NCBI RefSeq assembly: GCF_000143415.4
Contig: NW_003314273.1
Coordinates: 1,784,760 to 1,848,759, forward strand
Length of the DNA: 64,000 bases
Direction: 5' to 3'
Source of the DNA: Selaginella moellendorffii
Taxonomy: Eukaryota > Streptophyta > Lycopodiopsida > Selaginellales > Selaginellaceae
The notes under the pieces were generated by a model, which saw only the letters and a list, made by a program, of their open reading frames with translations, searched no databases and was not told where the DNA came from. Made by a program: the position numbers and the translations under genes. This document shows, in pieces, positions 13,552 through 26,254 of this stretch (position 1 is its first letter; each line of letters begins with the position of its first letter).

Positions 13552-14385
13552 TCACTGAGGTCTGTCCACACCTTCTTGTGCGGTTCCGCCATCGCCCTCA
13601 CTCTCCGCAGCAGCAGCAGCGGCAGCAGCTTCCCTCTCGGCAAGCTTCCGGCGGGCCAACTTGATGCTACGGGGCACGTAGATCCTGGGCTTGCGGATGT
13701 TGCGTGGCGGCATGGTCCACGGAACCAGGGGCTTGTCATCAAACGGATGCCTCTCGTCCGCAAACACCCTCAGCTTGAGCATCCGCCTCTGCAGCCAAGC
13801 AACCAATCACACTCTGAGCTGGTGCAACAAAAGTCCTTACTCGGTGCAGCCTGTTGCGCGGCATCATCCGGAAGACGGCCTTGCGCAGCGGCAGCGTGGG
13901 ATCCCTCTCGATCATGTGGTTGAGCTTTATCTGCTTGAGGTGCCCAATGTAGCTGCCACAAGGGAAGAAAAAAAGAAAAAAAGACTATACGGATGCCAAG
14001 GCGGGCAGCAGCGTTACCCCGTGTGCCAGTAGTAGACCTTGTTCTTGAGCTTCCAGCCGCCGGTGTAGGTGATGTGCTTGGCATTGATCACCACGCAGAT
14101 ATCTCCCTCGTCCTTGTTGGGGCTGTAGGTTGGCTTGTCCTTGCCCATGAGCACAATGGCCAGCTTGCTCGCCAGCCTCCCTAACACCTGCAAGCCCTGA
14201 TCAAGCCATGCCAGCGTCGAGAGACGAGACCAAAACCTCTTTCTTGGCATCGATCAAGAGCCACCTCCGGCCTTCGGTCACCTGGGGAATCAGCCCCGCC
14301 CGCAGTTTCTGCCACAAGCCCACCGCATTGCTGCTCGCGTTTTCCAATCAGCGCTTACCCGCCAGGCCGCAGCGGCTGCAGCCAT
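13552..14385 (-). CDS. Mitochondrial/bacterial-type ribosomal protein L13 (uL13m)
   Basis: Large-subunit ribosomal protein uL13 of organellar type, about 196 aa. Five exons (14385-14359, 14281-14237, 14187-14018, 13952-13841, 13788-13552) join in phase. The first exon is only nine codons (MAAAAAAWR). Core motifs are [54 protein letters not shown] and the ending block [24 protein letters not shown]. The C-terminal extension ([14 protein letters not shown], encoded by a GCT/GCC run near 13608-13630) is longer than in bacteria, as in plant mitochondrial forms. Mitochondrial rather than plastid location is inferred from the lack of a long transit peptide and the C-terminal tail. Confidence 0.88.
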
Positions 14386-14411
14386 CCCCTCGCTAAAGCC
14401 CTAGCAAAACC

Positions 14412-15667
<1,256 letters not shown>

Positions 15668-15824
15668 CTAGTCCTCACTGAAATATCTAATCGAAGGTAC
15701 GTCACAAAAGCCCACTCTGGCTGTTGTGGTGTTGCTCGTCTCTGTAACTGTGCAGCACAAAAGACCATTCAATAGTATGAGCAACTCTTTTCTGGCTAGA
15801 AACACAACAAACTCTCACTCTCTT

Positions 15825-17343
15825 CTACTTGAGCACAGTAACTTGAACTTTACACCTGCACGGGACTGCCTCGCAGATCCTGGTGGACACAACCTCAAGC
15901 TCGATGGTGCGACCTGTCAATGCAAACTTTCTAGTGCTCGACTTCCTGGCTTTTACCAGCCTAGCTCGACGACTCCAGCCTCTTGACACTTTACCTTCTC
16001 TCTTGCTAACAATCACCTTACCAGTGCCGCTCGCCTCGGCCCTTGCGAGCCTGAAAGTTCTCGAGCGCGACCCTGGCCGCCTTGAATCCTTGGCTGTAGC
16101 AGCCGTCGTCACCTGCTTTGTCACCAGCGCTGCGGAAACACTCGACGGCCTCGCCCTTGGATCGTCCTCTTTCTTCTGGCACTGCCTGAAAGCAGATGTC
16201 TTGGCAGCTCCGCCTTGTCCCTCGATCAACCACCTAAAAGCTAGGAAAATGTAACCTTGAACAAGATAGACAGATGGCTTACTTCTCCCACAGCTTCTTG
16301 CCCTGCTGGACGTGTCTGTCCATCTCGTCACAGCACTGCACAAAACAGCTCATGGAGTTATGAAGTTTCCTAAGCTAGAAAACGAACTTGTTGCCAGTGC
16401 TGCGTGCAAGGGGCGATCGTCAAATATCGCCAGCAGATGAAATTGTAAGACTCAACGTTGTGCTCCACCTGCACCGACGCGAAACAGATCGCAAGCCTTA
16501 GACGACGAGCAGAGTGTGTGTACCGGAAGGCCAATGCGTATCTTGAGCACAGTGTGCATGTGGTTCTCGTATGCTCGCTTGTAGTTCTCGACAATGCTCG
16601 ATATACTGTAAGCTAAAAGCCAGTGTTTGAGGGAGAGCGATATTGAGCATCCTTACTTGTCGTAGTCGAACTCCTTGTTCATGAGGTCCGTCCGCCGGCT
16701 TATCCCAAACGCGCCATACTTGTCCCCGTAGCGAACCAGTAAGACTATATGTTGGTGCACCTGTACTTCAGTATACATTCGACCATCAGTCTATCGGATC
16801 CACGGAAGAGAGAAGCATTTTGTATGGCACCTTGTCGTCCTCTTGTGTCTTGAAACTCAAAGGGATGCGCTCAACATCCTGCATGCCTGCCTGCGCACGA
16901 GTAAGGAAAAGCTGTCTGAGTTGCATCTGGCACAAGAACCTTACTGTGAGATACAGCGCGAGAAAAACTGCTTCCACGCACTTGATCGGTTGCGGTGAAT
17001 AGATCATCTGAGAAACATACACGCGAGAAGCATACCCATGAGAACGATGTAGTTGCTTACCATCTTCGCAGTGTCCATGATGCGTGACAGTGGTCTGAAC
17101 TTGTGAGAGTTGAAGCTGGTTGTCGGTGTTTGCTTGTACTCAAACGAATTTATGTACTGCAATCCGAACATCAGGCATCCATCCGTATTCGTCCTCGCAT
17201 TACAAAATTCAAACACTTACGTGCTGGATCGCTTTGAGACGCGCTGGAGCAGGAAACTTGAAGAAATTATTGGGGAGCTGAGGCCTCTTAGCTGCTGTTG
17301 CCGAAGGATGAGCGCCAACTCCAGCTGCAATCGCGGCTTCCAT
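15825..17343 (-). CDS. Vasohibin-like tubulin tyrosine carboxypeptidase
   Basis: Predicted transglutaminase-like cysteine protease of the vasohibin family, whose animal members remove the C-terminal tyrosine of alpha-tubulin. Nine exons (17343-17221, 17156-17061, 17007-16945, 16890-16831, 16760-16657, 16605-16524, 16468-16388, 16335-16283, 16233-15825) join in phase to about 356 aa; human VASH1 has 365. The catalytic residues are present: Cys83 in PIKCVEAVFLALYLT, His118 in HQHIVLLV and Ser135 in YGAFGISRR. Their spacing (35 and 17 residues) equals that of VASH1 Cys169, His204 and Ser221. Flanking blocks FRPLSRIMDTAKM and ERIPLSFKT also match. The C-terminal 130 residues are basic and Ser/Arg/Lys-rich, as in animal vasohibins. 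No gene for its animal partner SVBP was recognised here. Activity is inferred. Confidence 0.85.
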
Positions 17344-17834
17344 GCTGAGAGAAAAAAAAAGCCACTTTAGCTAGTCCGAAATACGGTATACTTGAGATGA
17401 GAGTTCGGCACCTGTCCATTACTCGAAACCTTTGGCAACTACAGTCTGCGGTGTCCCATCCCTGAAAGCAGGCACTTTGCTTGAGTCACTATCATGAGGA
17501 GTAGCAACAACGAGGGCAAACGCATCGAAAACTCATCCACGACAGCATCTCTATAGAGCATACTCCAAACCACGGCCGCATTTCCAATGAACTAGCCTCG
17601 ACACAAATGGAGGACCCCTTCTTGCTTGCTTCCGTTATCTACGCCATAGCCCGGACTAGACCAGAGAGAGCGGGAGAGAGGAACCTCTTGGGCGCCGGCA
17701 CTCCACAGGGAGGGGCGGGGACGAGGACAGCCGTGGGATAAGTGGCTGGGGCCACGTGTCACGCTTGCGCGTAACAGATGACGCTTGATGCTTGCTGACT
17801 CAACCAGATATAGATCCCCGGAGCATATTCCCAT
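17344..17834. other. Intergenic, no gene recognised
   Basis: Lies between the vasohibin-like start and the 3' end of a trypsin-fold gene; both are on the minus strand. It presumably holds the vasohibin promoter. I see no clear TATA element or coding stretch. Confidence 0.4.
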
Positions 17835-18594
17835 TCAAACTTGAATGAGCCGCGAGCAAACGTCCCCGATGGAAACACCCGATTGCTTGTCGTCCCTCCG
17901 CTCTTCTCCGTGAATCGATGACGACCCCGCTGCGAAGGACTGGTGGGGATTGCAAATCACGAACGCGAGCTGGCCCTGCTCGTTGAAACCGGCGGAGCCA
18001 GATGCCCAGACCAGGCCATCCGTCTGGATCCTCAAGAACTTGTCCTCCTTCACCGTCACTCTCCCCTCTCCGAGCGCTGCACTGGACTTGGAGCCCATCT
18101 TGCTCCCCCTGGGATACCCCAGAATGTACACCTTAGAGCCCGCCTCCAGTGATTGCCTAGAGATCTTGGAGGCGTCGGACATGAGCGGCGACACGTCTGA
18201 TGTCGTGATGGAGTCGCAAGCGACGAGTGTCAGGTCCAAGTCCCTGTTGGTCACGAAGAATCTGCACACAAAGATCATCATCTTCCCATTTATGAATTCG
18301 AACGGCATCGCACCTCTGAGGCCACAACTTGAGCTCGAGCGACGCGGCTGGAGTACGGACGTTGACGGTTGCACCTTCCGCAGCCGCTGGATCCGGAAAC
18401 GTAGAACTGGTTGTCAAGATGACATCCTTGCTGATGATAATCCCAAACCCATCGCTGCTGTCGACGCTAACCACGGAACTCCCCCTAGCGATCAAGCTCT
18501 TCTTGACTTCGTCTTCGTTGATCGGTGAGGGTGCCACGATCTCTCCGGCGGAAGCCGGCGGAACCACACAGCACAGCTTGTTCAGAGTGTCCAT
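17835..18594 (-). CDS. Trypsin-fold protein that has lost the catalytic histidine
   Basis: Two exons (18594-18314 and 18261-17835) joined through AG/A give about 235 aa. The fold is inferred from three blocks shared with the gene opposite: GFGIIISKDVILTTSST, RFFVTNRDLDLTLVACDS, and a glycine/serine block at WASGSAGFNEQGQLAFVI. In the partner the first block reads ILTSHGT, so the His position here is Ser; the Asp and Ser positions remain. This suggests a pseudoenzyme. The start ATG is at 18594; the frame stays open a little further, to a GTG at 18621. I do not recognise a named family. HtrA-like or NAL1-like trypsin-domain plant proteins are the nearest idea. Confidence 0.6.
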
Positions 18595-18803
18595 CCGCAA
18601 GCACAACCGAATGGGAGGCACTCGGCTTCACGTGAACGCGAAGCCTAACCGTCACCGCTGCTGCGCTGGAGCCACCTGAATCGTCCCTCGGCGGCTGGCG
18701 GTTAGAGGTGGTGTGATATGGCACCTGATCCAAGAGTCGCACCATCATAGAAACAAAAAGAAAGACCAGACCAGGGACTCCAGCAAATGACACACCGATC
18801 ACG
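18595..18803. promoter_or_regulatory. Short shared region between divergent trypsin-fold paralogues
   Basis: Only 209 bp separate the two ATGs of the head-to-head paralogues, so both promoters and leaders must lie here or inside the coding starts. No clear TATA box is visible. The arrangement suggests an inverted duplication. Confidence 0.5.
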
Positions 18804-20565
18804 ATGCGCATGAAGCTGCTGCCCAAGGGGATCAAGATCTTCTCCAAGAAGCAAAGGCTAAAACTGCGTAACTTGTGTTGCTTCGCGCCATCCTCCTGCA
18901 AAAAGGACGAGGGCGGTCGAAACGAAGAGCAGAACCAAGGTGGAAAACAAGCTCCAGACAAATGCGACAAGCACGACAAGAAGCACACTAAGAAAGGCAA
19001 AGATGTTGTGCAGCTCGATACCTCTGTGAAGGGTGTGGTCGCAACAAAAAAGCCGTCCATTGTTCTGCTGAGCCACCTGAACAACGGGACCGAAGATGGC
19101 GAAGGAATTGGAATCATTATACGAAAGAATGTCATACTCACCAGCCATGGAACCATACCCAGCGTCAGCAGTGCCAAAGAAGGCGAGATGGCCCTCAGCT
19201 ACCCCGCCATGGGTTGCTGTCCCACGCAAACCACCTTGAAACAAAAGCTCCTGCCAAGCAAGTAAGGAAGCAAAATCCAAAATCCAAAATCACTCACCTC
19301 TGTGCTTGCTTTGCAGATTTTTTATCACCAATCCTGCACTTGACATTACGGCTATTGCCTGTGACGACGTCTCTCCAGTAGTTCCACTCAACATAGAACT
19401 CAGCCAAGGTAGAGGCCCAATAGGAGTCGATGCCAAGGTGTACATCCTGGGTGCATCTCAAGGGAGCAAGCCGTCGACTTCGAGGAACTTGAAAGTTGGC
19501 GAGGGGCGGGTAACCATGGAAGGAGACTCGATCGTCAAGTTCTCCACGGAGGGAGAAGCCTGGCTTTCTGGATCGGCCGGTTTCACCAGGCAAGGCCAGT
19601 TTGCGTTCATGGTGTGCCAGCCAAGAAGATTCAGCCGAGCTGCTTCGATGGAGAGCTCCACTTCTGCCGCATCGTCATCGTCACAACGAAGGAGCTCTGT
19701 GAAGCAGTCGAGTGTTGCCCTTCGCGAGATACTCCGCTGGTTGGAAGACGGTATGCCTTCTTCTAAATCTCCTATGGAACACCACCAGCAACAGGCTCAC
19801 CACGATCGAGATCGTCTGCACCAGCATCTCCAACACAATCCAAAGAGTCCGCCACCCCTAGAACACGACATCGAGGTGCGGCTCTCAACTTCCCCTTGTT
19901 ACCACCACCTTGAAAGTCCTAGAAGCTGTGCAAGCGCCGGGCTCAACCCGCGTCAACCTGGTATATCATATCCTGCCACTCCCAGCACCAAGTCCAGCCC
20001 CCGATGCAGTCCTAGGCGGAGAAGTCCAAATCCCAGAAGGCCAGGAGTCTCGTATTCAATCTCGCCTTTAACATCTGCTCGAAGCCGGAGATCGAGCCAG
20101 ACATCCAGTAGAAGAGGATCACCCTGCTATAGAATGTCACCTCCATGCTGCCTATCGTCAGGAAAGCGTTCTCCAATCCCACTTTCAAGCTGCTGCCTGG
20201 GTCGATCATACGAGGACAGTGACTGTGATCAGCAACGGGAGATTGACGACAAGTTCCAAGACTTTCTCGACAGCCCAGAGTTTGAGCCACCACCTTGTCC
20301 GTTATCTGGATCGTCTTCGGAAGAAGACGCATGTAGTGCTGTGGTTTACTCGTCACCAAGAGGAAGACCCATGGCGGCAACCAAAAAACAAATCTTTAAG
20401 GGACCAGTTCACAGGCCACTCAAAGTCAGAATGAGTACTGATGAATGCGGAGCCTCAGACGGTGAAGTGTACATGGGTGTAGGCTACATGAAACATACAC
20501 ACGTTTCCAGGTGCAAGGCAAATCAGAAAGTCGGCCTACCTGGTTACACCGTATGGCACCACTAG
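18804..20565 (+). CDS. Trypsin-fold protein with a long Ser/Arg/Pro-rich tail
   Basis: Exons 18804-19261 and 19317-20565 join in phase to about 568 aa. The N-terminus is Lys-rich and basic (KKDEGGRNEEQNQGGKQAP, DKHDKKHTKKGKD). A protease-like domain of about residues 70-280 follows, with a candidate His in NVILTSHGTIPS, Asp in NPALDITAIACDD and Ser in WLSGSAGFTRQGQ; these are the three expected positions of a chymotrypsin-fold triad. From about residue 290 the tail is low-complexity, with SP, RS and Pro repeats (RQPGISYPATP and RRPGVSYSISP are a repeated motif) and an acidic DKFQDFLDSPEFEP patch. The intron sits at the same place as in the divergent partner (before FF[IV]TN), which proves common origin. 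Function is unknown. Confidence 0.75.
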
Positions 20566-20692
20566 AAAAGCTCGAGGTAGAACAAGGAAGAGAGAAACAT
20601 TAATCAACACAAAATAAGCATGTACAGAAATAAATCTATCGTCACTCGACCGATACGTACAAGCAAACTTAGCTTCTCAGAATCTGTAGACA

Positions 20693-21994
20693 CTATGCCG
20701 GTTTGAGATACTTGTCCACATATCCCTGATCGAAAAACAAAAGAACACCAAATAAGCTTTAGACAGCAATGTAACATTGATTACCTGAACAAGTTTGGAG
20801 ATTTTCGGACGAGAAAATTCGATGAAATGATCAACTTTCTTAGGAGTCTTTGGAATGTGATTGCCTTCCAAAGTACCCACCACCTTGTCCACAGCCTTCT
20901 TCGCAATGGTCTTGTATACATCTTTGCTCATTTTTCCTTCCTTCCACCTGGGTTGGAGACAGTCTTTGACACACTCAGTCACTGCTACCCTCACTAGCAT
21001 TGCGGCTTTACTGTCTTTGGCCTTCTTCTTCTTAGTCTTCTTTTGGCCGCTCTTTTCATCTGCCTCAGCGTCCAGGTCTGCATCAGGCTCGTCAGCGCTT
21101 TCTGCAATCTGTGGGGAATCCTTGTCCATCTCAGGCTCAGGCATCTTTGCGCCACTCGCGTCTTGATGCCCCTCATCATGTTTTGCACCGGGCATATCGG
21201 GACTTATAGCCTCCATCAAGGGTTCCCCCAAGCGCATGGATGTAGTAATGTTGTCTTGCTGCCGCGGTGGTGGAATAAAAGCGCCAAATGGAGGAATAAA
21301 TGGCGGCGGTGGCAGCGGGGCCGTTAGTTGATACTGGTACAGTGTGTTTTGTTCTGGAGGATGCACTGCTACTGCTGGTGGTGGTATCCAAACTTGCTGT
21401 TGGGAGCCATTTACGCCCATGTAGCTGGTGCCTCCTCCATAAGGTGGAGGCAAATGGTTAACTTGTCCGTTCTCTGGCATCATCGAGGTGTGTGTTTGTT
21501 CCTGCAGTCTAGGACCCTCGTCAAGCTTGCGAGCTCTATCTCTTCCATGGTAATCCGCGGCATTTCTCCTCCCTTCGCCATCGTCGTGGATATACTTGCA
21601 TGAAGATCCTTTGGTGCAGCTTCCTCGGGAATAGTCGTAGCATATCTGTCGGTTCCTCTCTACATTAGCCCTTGGATCGCCACGCTTGTGCGGCATGGGG
21701 CTCCTACTCCGGCTGCGACTTCTACGACTGCAACAACATTGGAGCACTTGAGTTGAGAAGGACCAGTAGCCTACGAGTTAGATACCTGTTCCTTCGGGGA
21801 GACCTGCTTCGGCTCCGGTTGTTTCTTCTACGTGGATCGGAGGAGGGACTTTGCCGCTTGCTCCTTTTGTGCGGCCTCTCACCGGCATCAGAATCAGCGC
21901 CTTGTTTCAGGTCCGAAGTTCTAGCGGATTCCTCAGCTGGTTCCCGTCTTCTCCGGGGTCCTTCCCCGTTGCTGTTGTTTTGAGACGCTCCCAT
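20693..21994 (-). CDS. CCCH zinc-finger protein with SR-rich N-terminus and SRI-like C-terminal helix domain
   Basis: Exons 21994-21786, 21727-20785 and 20725-20693 join in phase to about 394 aa from ATG 21994. Order of parts: an Arg/Ser-rich segment (RNNRSRSRSPRRN, then SRSRSRSPMPHKRG); one CCCH finger, C-x7-C-x5-C-x3-H, in CYDYSRGSCTKGSSCKYIH; a Pro-rich low-complexity middle; an acidic/KKTKKKKAK linker; and a C-terminal helical block (VRVAVTECVKDCLQPRWKEG, MSKDVYKTIAKKAVDKV, FSRPKISKLVQ). This order is that of a plant C3H subgroup (C3H38/C3H55-like, named from memory), expected in nuclear RNA processing. Upstream in-frame sequence to about 22060, and an ATG at 22258 (MADLKPPPLWK), leave room for an extra 5' exon that I could not phase. 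Confidence 0.82.
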
Positions 21995-22369
21995 GTTTAG
22001 CTCGGCATCGGATCCATGGCTCGCTCTCGTGCGCTCCCGGTCGCTCTTGGGTCGCCTGCTATCTGGCAAACGCAAACACCAATGCCCGAGTTGCTGGCCG
22101 CGAAACCAAACAAGAAAAAAGAAAAGAAAACCTTTCCTTGGCGTGCTGCTGGCGGCACCTACATTCTCCGCTCCTAAAATCACCATTGATTCAGACAAAG
22201 CAGCGGCTGGTACGTGTGTTAGTACCTTCCATAGCGGCGGGGGCTTCAAGTCAGCCATGAGCCCATACGAGACAGCGTCGTCCCTCCCTTGGCACACCCG
22301 CCCTAACACCAATAAACTAGCAAAAGCCCTAAAACTCTTCTAGGGCTTATAGCAGTGTTGTTTTGTCCC

Positions 22370-23901
22370 ATGGCGCCGCTGTCGGGACATGGCGCGCGCG
22401 TCCTCAGCATCCAATCCCACACCGTGCATGTAAGCGCTCAAAATCTCACTGGATTGCAAGTGATCCCGAGCTTTTACTCTACTCGAGACAGGGATACGTT
22501 GGAAATAAATCGGCGGTCTTTCCCTTGCAGCTCCTGGGATTCGATGTTGATCCGATCAACTCCGTACAGTTCTCCAATCACACAGGCAAGACCAATGCGC
22601 TCCTCGCTTTTCTCTTTTTCTTTTCCCAGTGCGTTTAGCGTGCGCTCTCTAGAGGTGCAGGATATCCAGTGTGGCGCGGCCAAGTTTTGGACGGGGACCA
22701 GCTCTGGGCTCTCATCGAAGGACTAGAAGCGAATAACTTGCTCTTTTACACGCATCTCTTGACCGGTTAGCAACTCATCTCCTTCATTCTCTTCCTCACT
22801 CGTACGTACTCTTCTCAAGGCTACATCGGATCGGCTTCGTTCCTGAGAACCGTTCACAGGGTCATCGAGAAGCTGAGGTCCGTGAATCCCAATCTCGTTT
22901 ACGGTAGGTATGTTTCCCTCCATTTTCTTACTATCTTTCTCATCACGCAATGCATGCAGTTTGTGACCCTGTCATGGGTGATGAAGGGAGGCTGTACGTC
23001 GCTCCTGAGCTAGTCCCGCTGTTTAGAGATCTGGTAACTTGTTGGTCTATCGTGCCCGGCGGCATTCTCATGTTTGAGATACTTCAGATCGTTCCTGTAG
23101 CAACTATGCTGACACCGAACCAATTCGAAGCAGAGCGGCTGACTGGCCGCAGGTACATCGATGGTCCATTGTTCGTGTTGTAACCGCAACTGTTTTAACA
23201 GCATACGTACGACACATGATGCGAGGCAAGCTTGCAGAGATCTCCACGGCGCCGGGCCGTCAAAGGTATTTCTTTCCTGAACTTTTCTATCTTGCGGACC
23301 CGGTGATTGTGTACAGGTGGTGATCACCAGCATGGACGCGGACGAGAAGCTATTGCTTGTTGGAAGTCATAAGAAGGTTCGTGGTCTCTTCTCTTTGAGA
23401 GTGTTTTGAGATGCTGTGTTCACAGGGCGAGTCGTTCAGACAGTTTCAGATCTCCATACCGAAACTCCCCATGTACTTTACGGTAACCTTTTCTGGAGTG
23501 GCTTCTGCACGTTGGTTTTCATCACCCTACACTTTTGCAGGGGACCGGGGACCTGATGACCTCATTGCTTCTCGGCTGGAGCCATGTAAGTTTGAGACCG
23601 ACGTTGTGCTTTCCTTGGCTGACTTTTTAAAGCAGAGATATCCGGATAGTCTTGAAACTGCAGCAGAGTTGGCTGTCTCGAGCCTCCAGGTGTGACTTGT
23701 GGTGTTATTTTTGTTCTTTCCTTGTGGGGAATGCTGCTTACTAATTAGCTTGTCCAACAGGCCGTTCTGCACAAAACTTTGTCTGTTTACAAGGAGGAAG
23801 GCGTGCAAGTGAAGGCAAAGCAGCCGGAGCTGCAGCTAGTCCAGAGCCAAGAGGAAATCAAGTCACCTACAACCAGATTTGTCGCGGAAATTCTATCATG
23901 A
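22370..23901 (+). CDS. Pyridoxal kinase (SOS4-like)
   Basis: Phosphorylates pyridoxal and related vitamin B6 forms in the cytosol, a salvage step to PLP. Twelve exons (first 22370-22429, last 23761-23901) join in phase to about 301 aa, a normal length. Conserved blocks: [84 protein letters not shown] and the catalytic [12 protein letters not shown] with its base Asp. The second intron starts with a GC donor (cacag/gcaaga at 22586). The gene diverges from the CCCH gene; the ATGs are at most 375 bp apart. Confidence 0.95.
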
Positions 23902-23943
23902 CCGGAACACGCAACAGCAAGCGCATTTTAGCAAATAACAAGT

Positions 23944-24578
23944 TTACAAGCGAGCTTTGATCTTGGCAGCATCCGCTGAGGCACTACCACTAGTGACACT
24001 CTCGTAGGCCTTTGAGTGATGGGTTTCAGGGACACGGCCTTCGGTATTCTCCAAAACAGTATGGTCTACTTCCTCTGCCACCTGATGCAGGAGTTTGCAA
24101 ATCGTCTTGTCAAAATCTTACGTACCTGGCTGGCGTCTTTTGCAGGATTTGGGGGCATGATCGATTCTGCAATGCGGTCCTTGGTCTTTTGAACGGCACC
24201 CTTGGCGTTGTCGTAAGTGTGAGACACCTCCTTGATCAGGTTCTCCATGGACTTCCTCCCCGCCTCCATAGCTTCCACAGGTAGAGGAAGCACAGCGAGC
24301 TTCTCCATCACCGTGTCCCTCATCAGCACGAGAGCGGCTCTCACATCCGACGCCACCTCCTTGGAGGCTTGAATTACAGCAGTCCCTGATGAGAAGCGCT
24401 GCTCAAAGCTGGCACAAGCGTCTCACGGAAACACACACATACCACGCTTTGGGGGCGCGTAGAGCGATCCTTGCCCCACCGATTCGTCCAATTCTTGGAC
24501 ACGAGCAACGTCCTTGAGCTGCTCTTGAGGTGCGTACAGCTTGCCCGTTCCCTCGAAATCCTTCTTCTTGGGCTCCAT
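23944..24578 (-). CDS. Small helical LEA-like protein, unrecognised family
   Basis: Three exons (24578-24443, 24385-24126, 24081-23944) join in phase to about 177 aa. It begins MEPKKKDFEGTGKLYAPQEQ, and the repeat LYAP occurs again in GSLYAPPKRG. A long amphipathic helix follows (IQASKEVASDVRAAL, MENLIKEVSHTYDNAKGAVQ, KTKDRIAES), with the Ala/Lys/Glu bias of LEA-type proteins. There is no signal peptide or membrane span. Only 42 bp separate its stop from that of the convergent pyridoxal kinase gene. A role in desiccation or membrane protection is only a guess from composition. Confidence 0.7.
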
Positions 24579-24710
24579 TCTTTGCCTGTGTGTGTGGTTT
24601 GAGCACTTTAAACACATTTAAACACCATGAGTAAACGGTTGCCATCTGGACGCTCGCATACATGCCAAGTGTCACTCCTTAGAATTATCATTTAGCTTCA
24701 CTCAATTCAA

Positions 24711-25925
24711 TCAACACAGTAGACTATCAACGCGATCCCGGCCCAGCGATTTGTCGGCTTGACACAAATCTATATAGTCCGCGTAACTGGATTGCCTGTA
24801 CATGGCTGGATGGCTAGAGCTGAGCAGCTCTTGCGCGGGGCAAATGCTCACGCCGGGAAGAGGAGAATAATTGGCGACGATAGAGACGCGCTCCGAGTGC
24901 TCAAAGACGAGAGCCCTGTGCCCTTGGCTCTTGTATTTGCCATTGCTTATCACCTGGCCCATTCACAGTTACAAGGGCTAAGCTAAGATATGAATCTTTC
25001 GTGTACTAGCTTGCCTGTGTGACATCGCCAATGTTGACAATGAGACCGTCGCGTACGGGCTTGACGGGCAGCCACAAGCCATTCTTGAGCACCTCGAGGC
25101 CTTCCTTTTCGCTCTCCTCGATCAGGATGGTGAAGGTGTCCATGTCTGAGTGGGCACCCACGCCCAGAACTCGATCAGCAAAGGGGCACAAGGGATACAA
25201 GTTAAGGCGAAGGCTCGCAACACTGTCCGCCAAAACTTCCTTAAAGTGATCGCGGGGCAAGCCGAGTGATTCAGAGAGGTCGGCTGCTAGCTTCTGTGCG
25301 TACGCTCCGATCTGCTTTCCAGCTTCATCCACATAGACCCTGTGCACAAGTAAATCGTCAACCTTGAATACACCATGCATTTTGAAGGACCTGAGCAACT
25401 CGGGCTTGTCGGGCCACACCGTTTCCACATTGCGGGCCGATTCCGGGGACAGATACATGCACAGAGTGTCGACCCAGTCGCTTGTTCCATCGGATGACTT
25501 CCCGAAGGCACCATACCCGGCACTCTCTCCCGTCTTCCTCCTCCACTTCCGCTTCTCTTCAGACGGCATCACGTAGAACTCATACGCCAGCGTCCTCAAG
25601 TTTCGGACCACCTCCATGTCAACTCCGTGATTGACAACCTGCGTGCGCACAGCTTGGTCAACTATCACAGTTCACACCGACCACAATCTTTATAGCAGAC
25701 CTGAAAGAAGCCCCAATCCTGGCATGCCTCTTTGAGCTCCCTCAGCATTGTGCTCCTGTCGTGCAACATATCAATGACTGGGATCTCGAGGCCCAAGGTG
25801 GTGCAACGCCCGTCTCTGGGACCATAGCCATCCGGCTGAACAAAGCGCCGCGGAACTGTTTTGGGACAGCTCTTCAGAAGCTCTTGGATCGCCTGCCCTT
25901 CCTCGCCTCCACTGCCTTCCTCCAT
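24711..25925 (-). CDS. 2-oxoglutarate/Fe(II)-dependent dioxygenase (DOXC type)
   Basis: Soluble non-haem iron oxygenase of the plant specialised-metabolism/hormone class. Exons 25925-25701, 25638-25015 and 24953-24711 give about 363 aa, the usual size. The N-terminal DIOX_N part has IPVIDML and ACQDWGFFQVVNHGV. The catalytic core shows the iron ligands H and D in GAHSDMDTFTIL, the distal His in KSQGHRALV and the 2-oxoglutarate RxS in ERVSIV. The second intron begins with a GC donor (cacag/gcaagc at 25014). The substrate cannot be told; similarity is to the SRG1/flavonol-synthase-like branch in general. Confidence 0.92.
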
Positions 25926-26254
25926 CGCGTTGCGTGCTCCAGCGTTCTCGACCTGCAGGGGATTGTAAGGTGGCGCAATGCATATAGATGTCTGAGACTC
26001 GAGAAGGAAAATGAAGAGCTCAAGATATAACTCTCCAAGATGGCGGAGCAACTAACTGGTAGGTGGATGTTTGTTGAAATTGACATGGAGATTCGGAGAG
26101 CTGTGACCATGCTGTCACAAACACATATGAACCTCGCATTTGAAGTGATCTCACTCATCTCTATCCGATCCAATCCATTTTGACCAATCAAAGTCAAGCT
26201 GACCGTGTGCTGACCATGTTCCCAACGATTTCGCACCTTGTCTGGAATTGATGG
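25926..26254. other. Intergenic between divergent dioxygenase and PPR genes
   Basis: No coding stretch or RNA gene is recognised. It must hold both 5' leaders and promoters. Confidence 0.4.
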
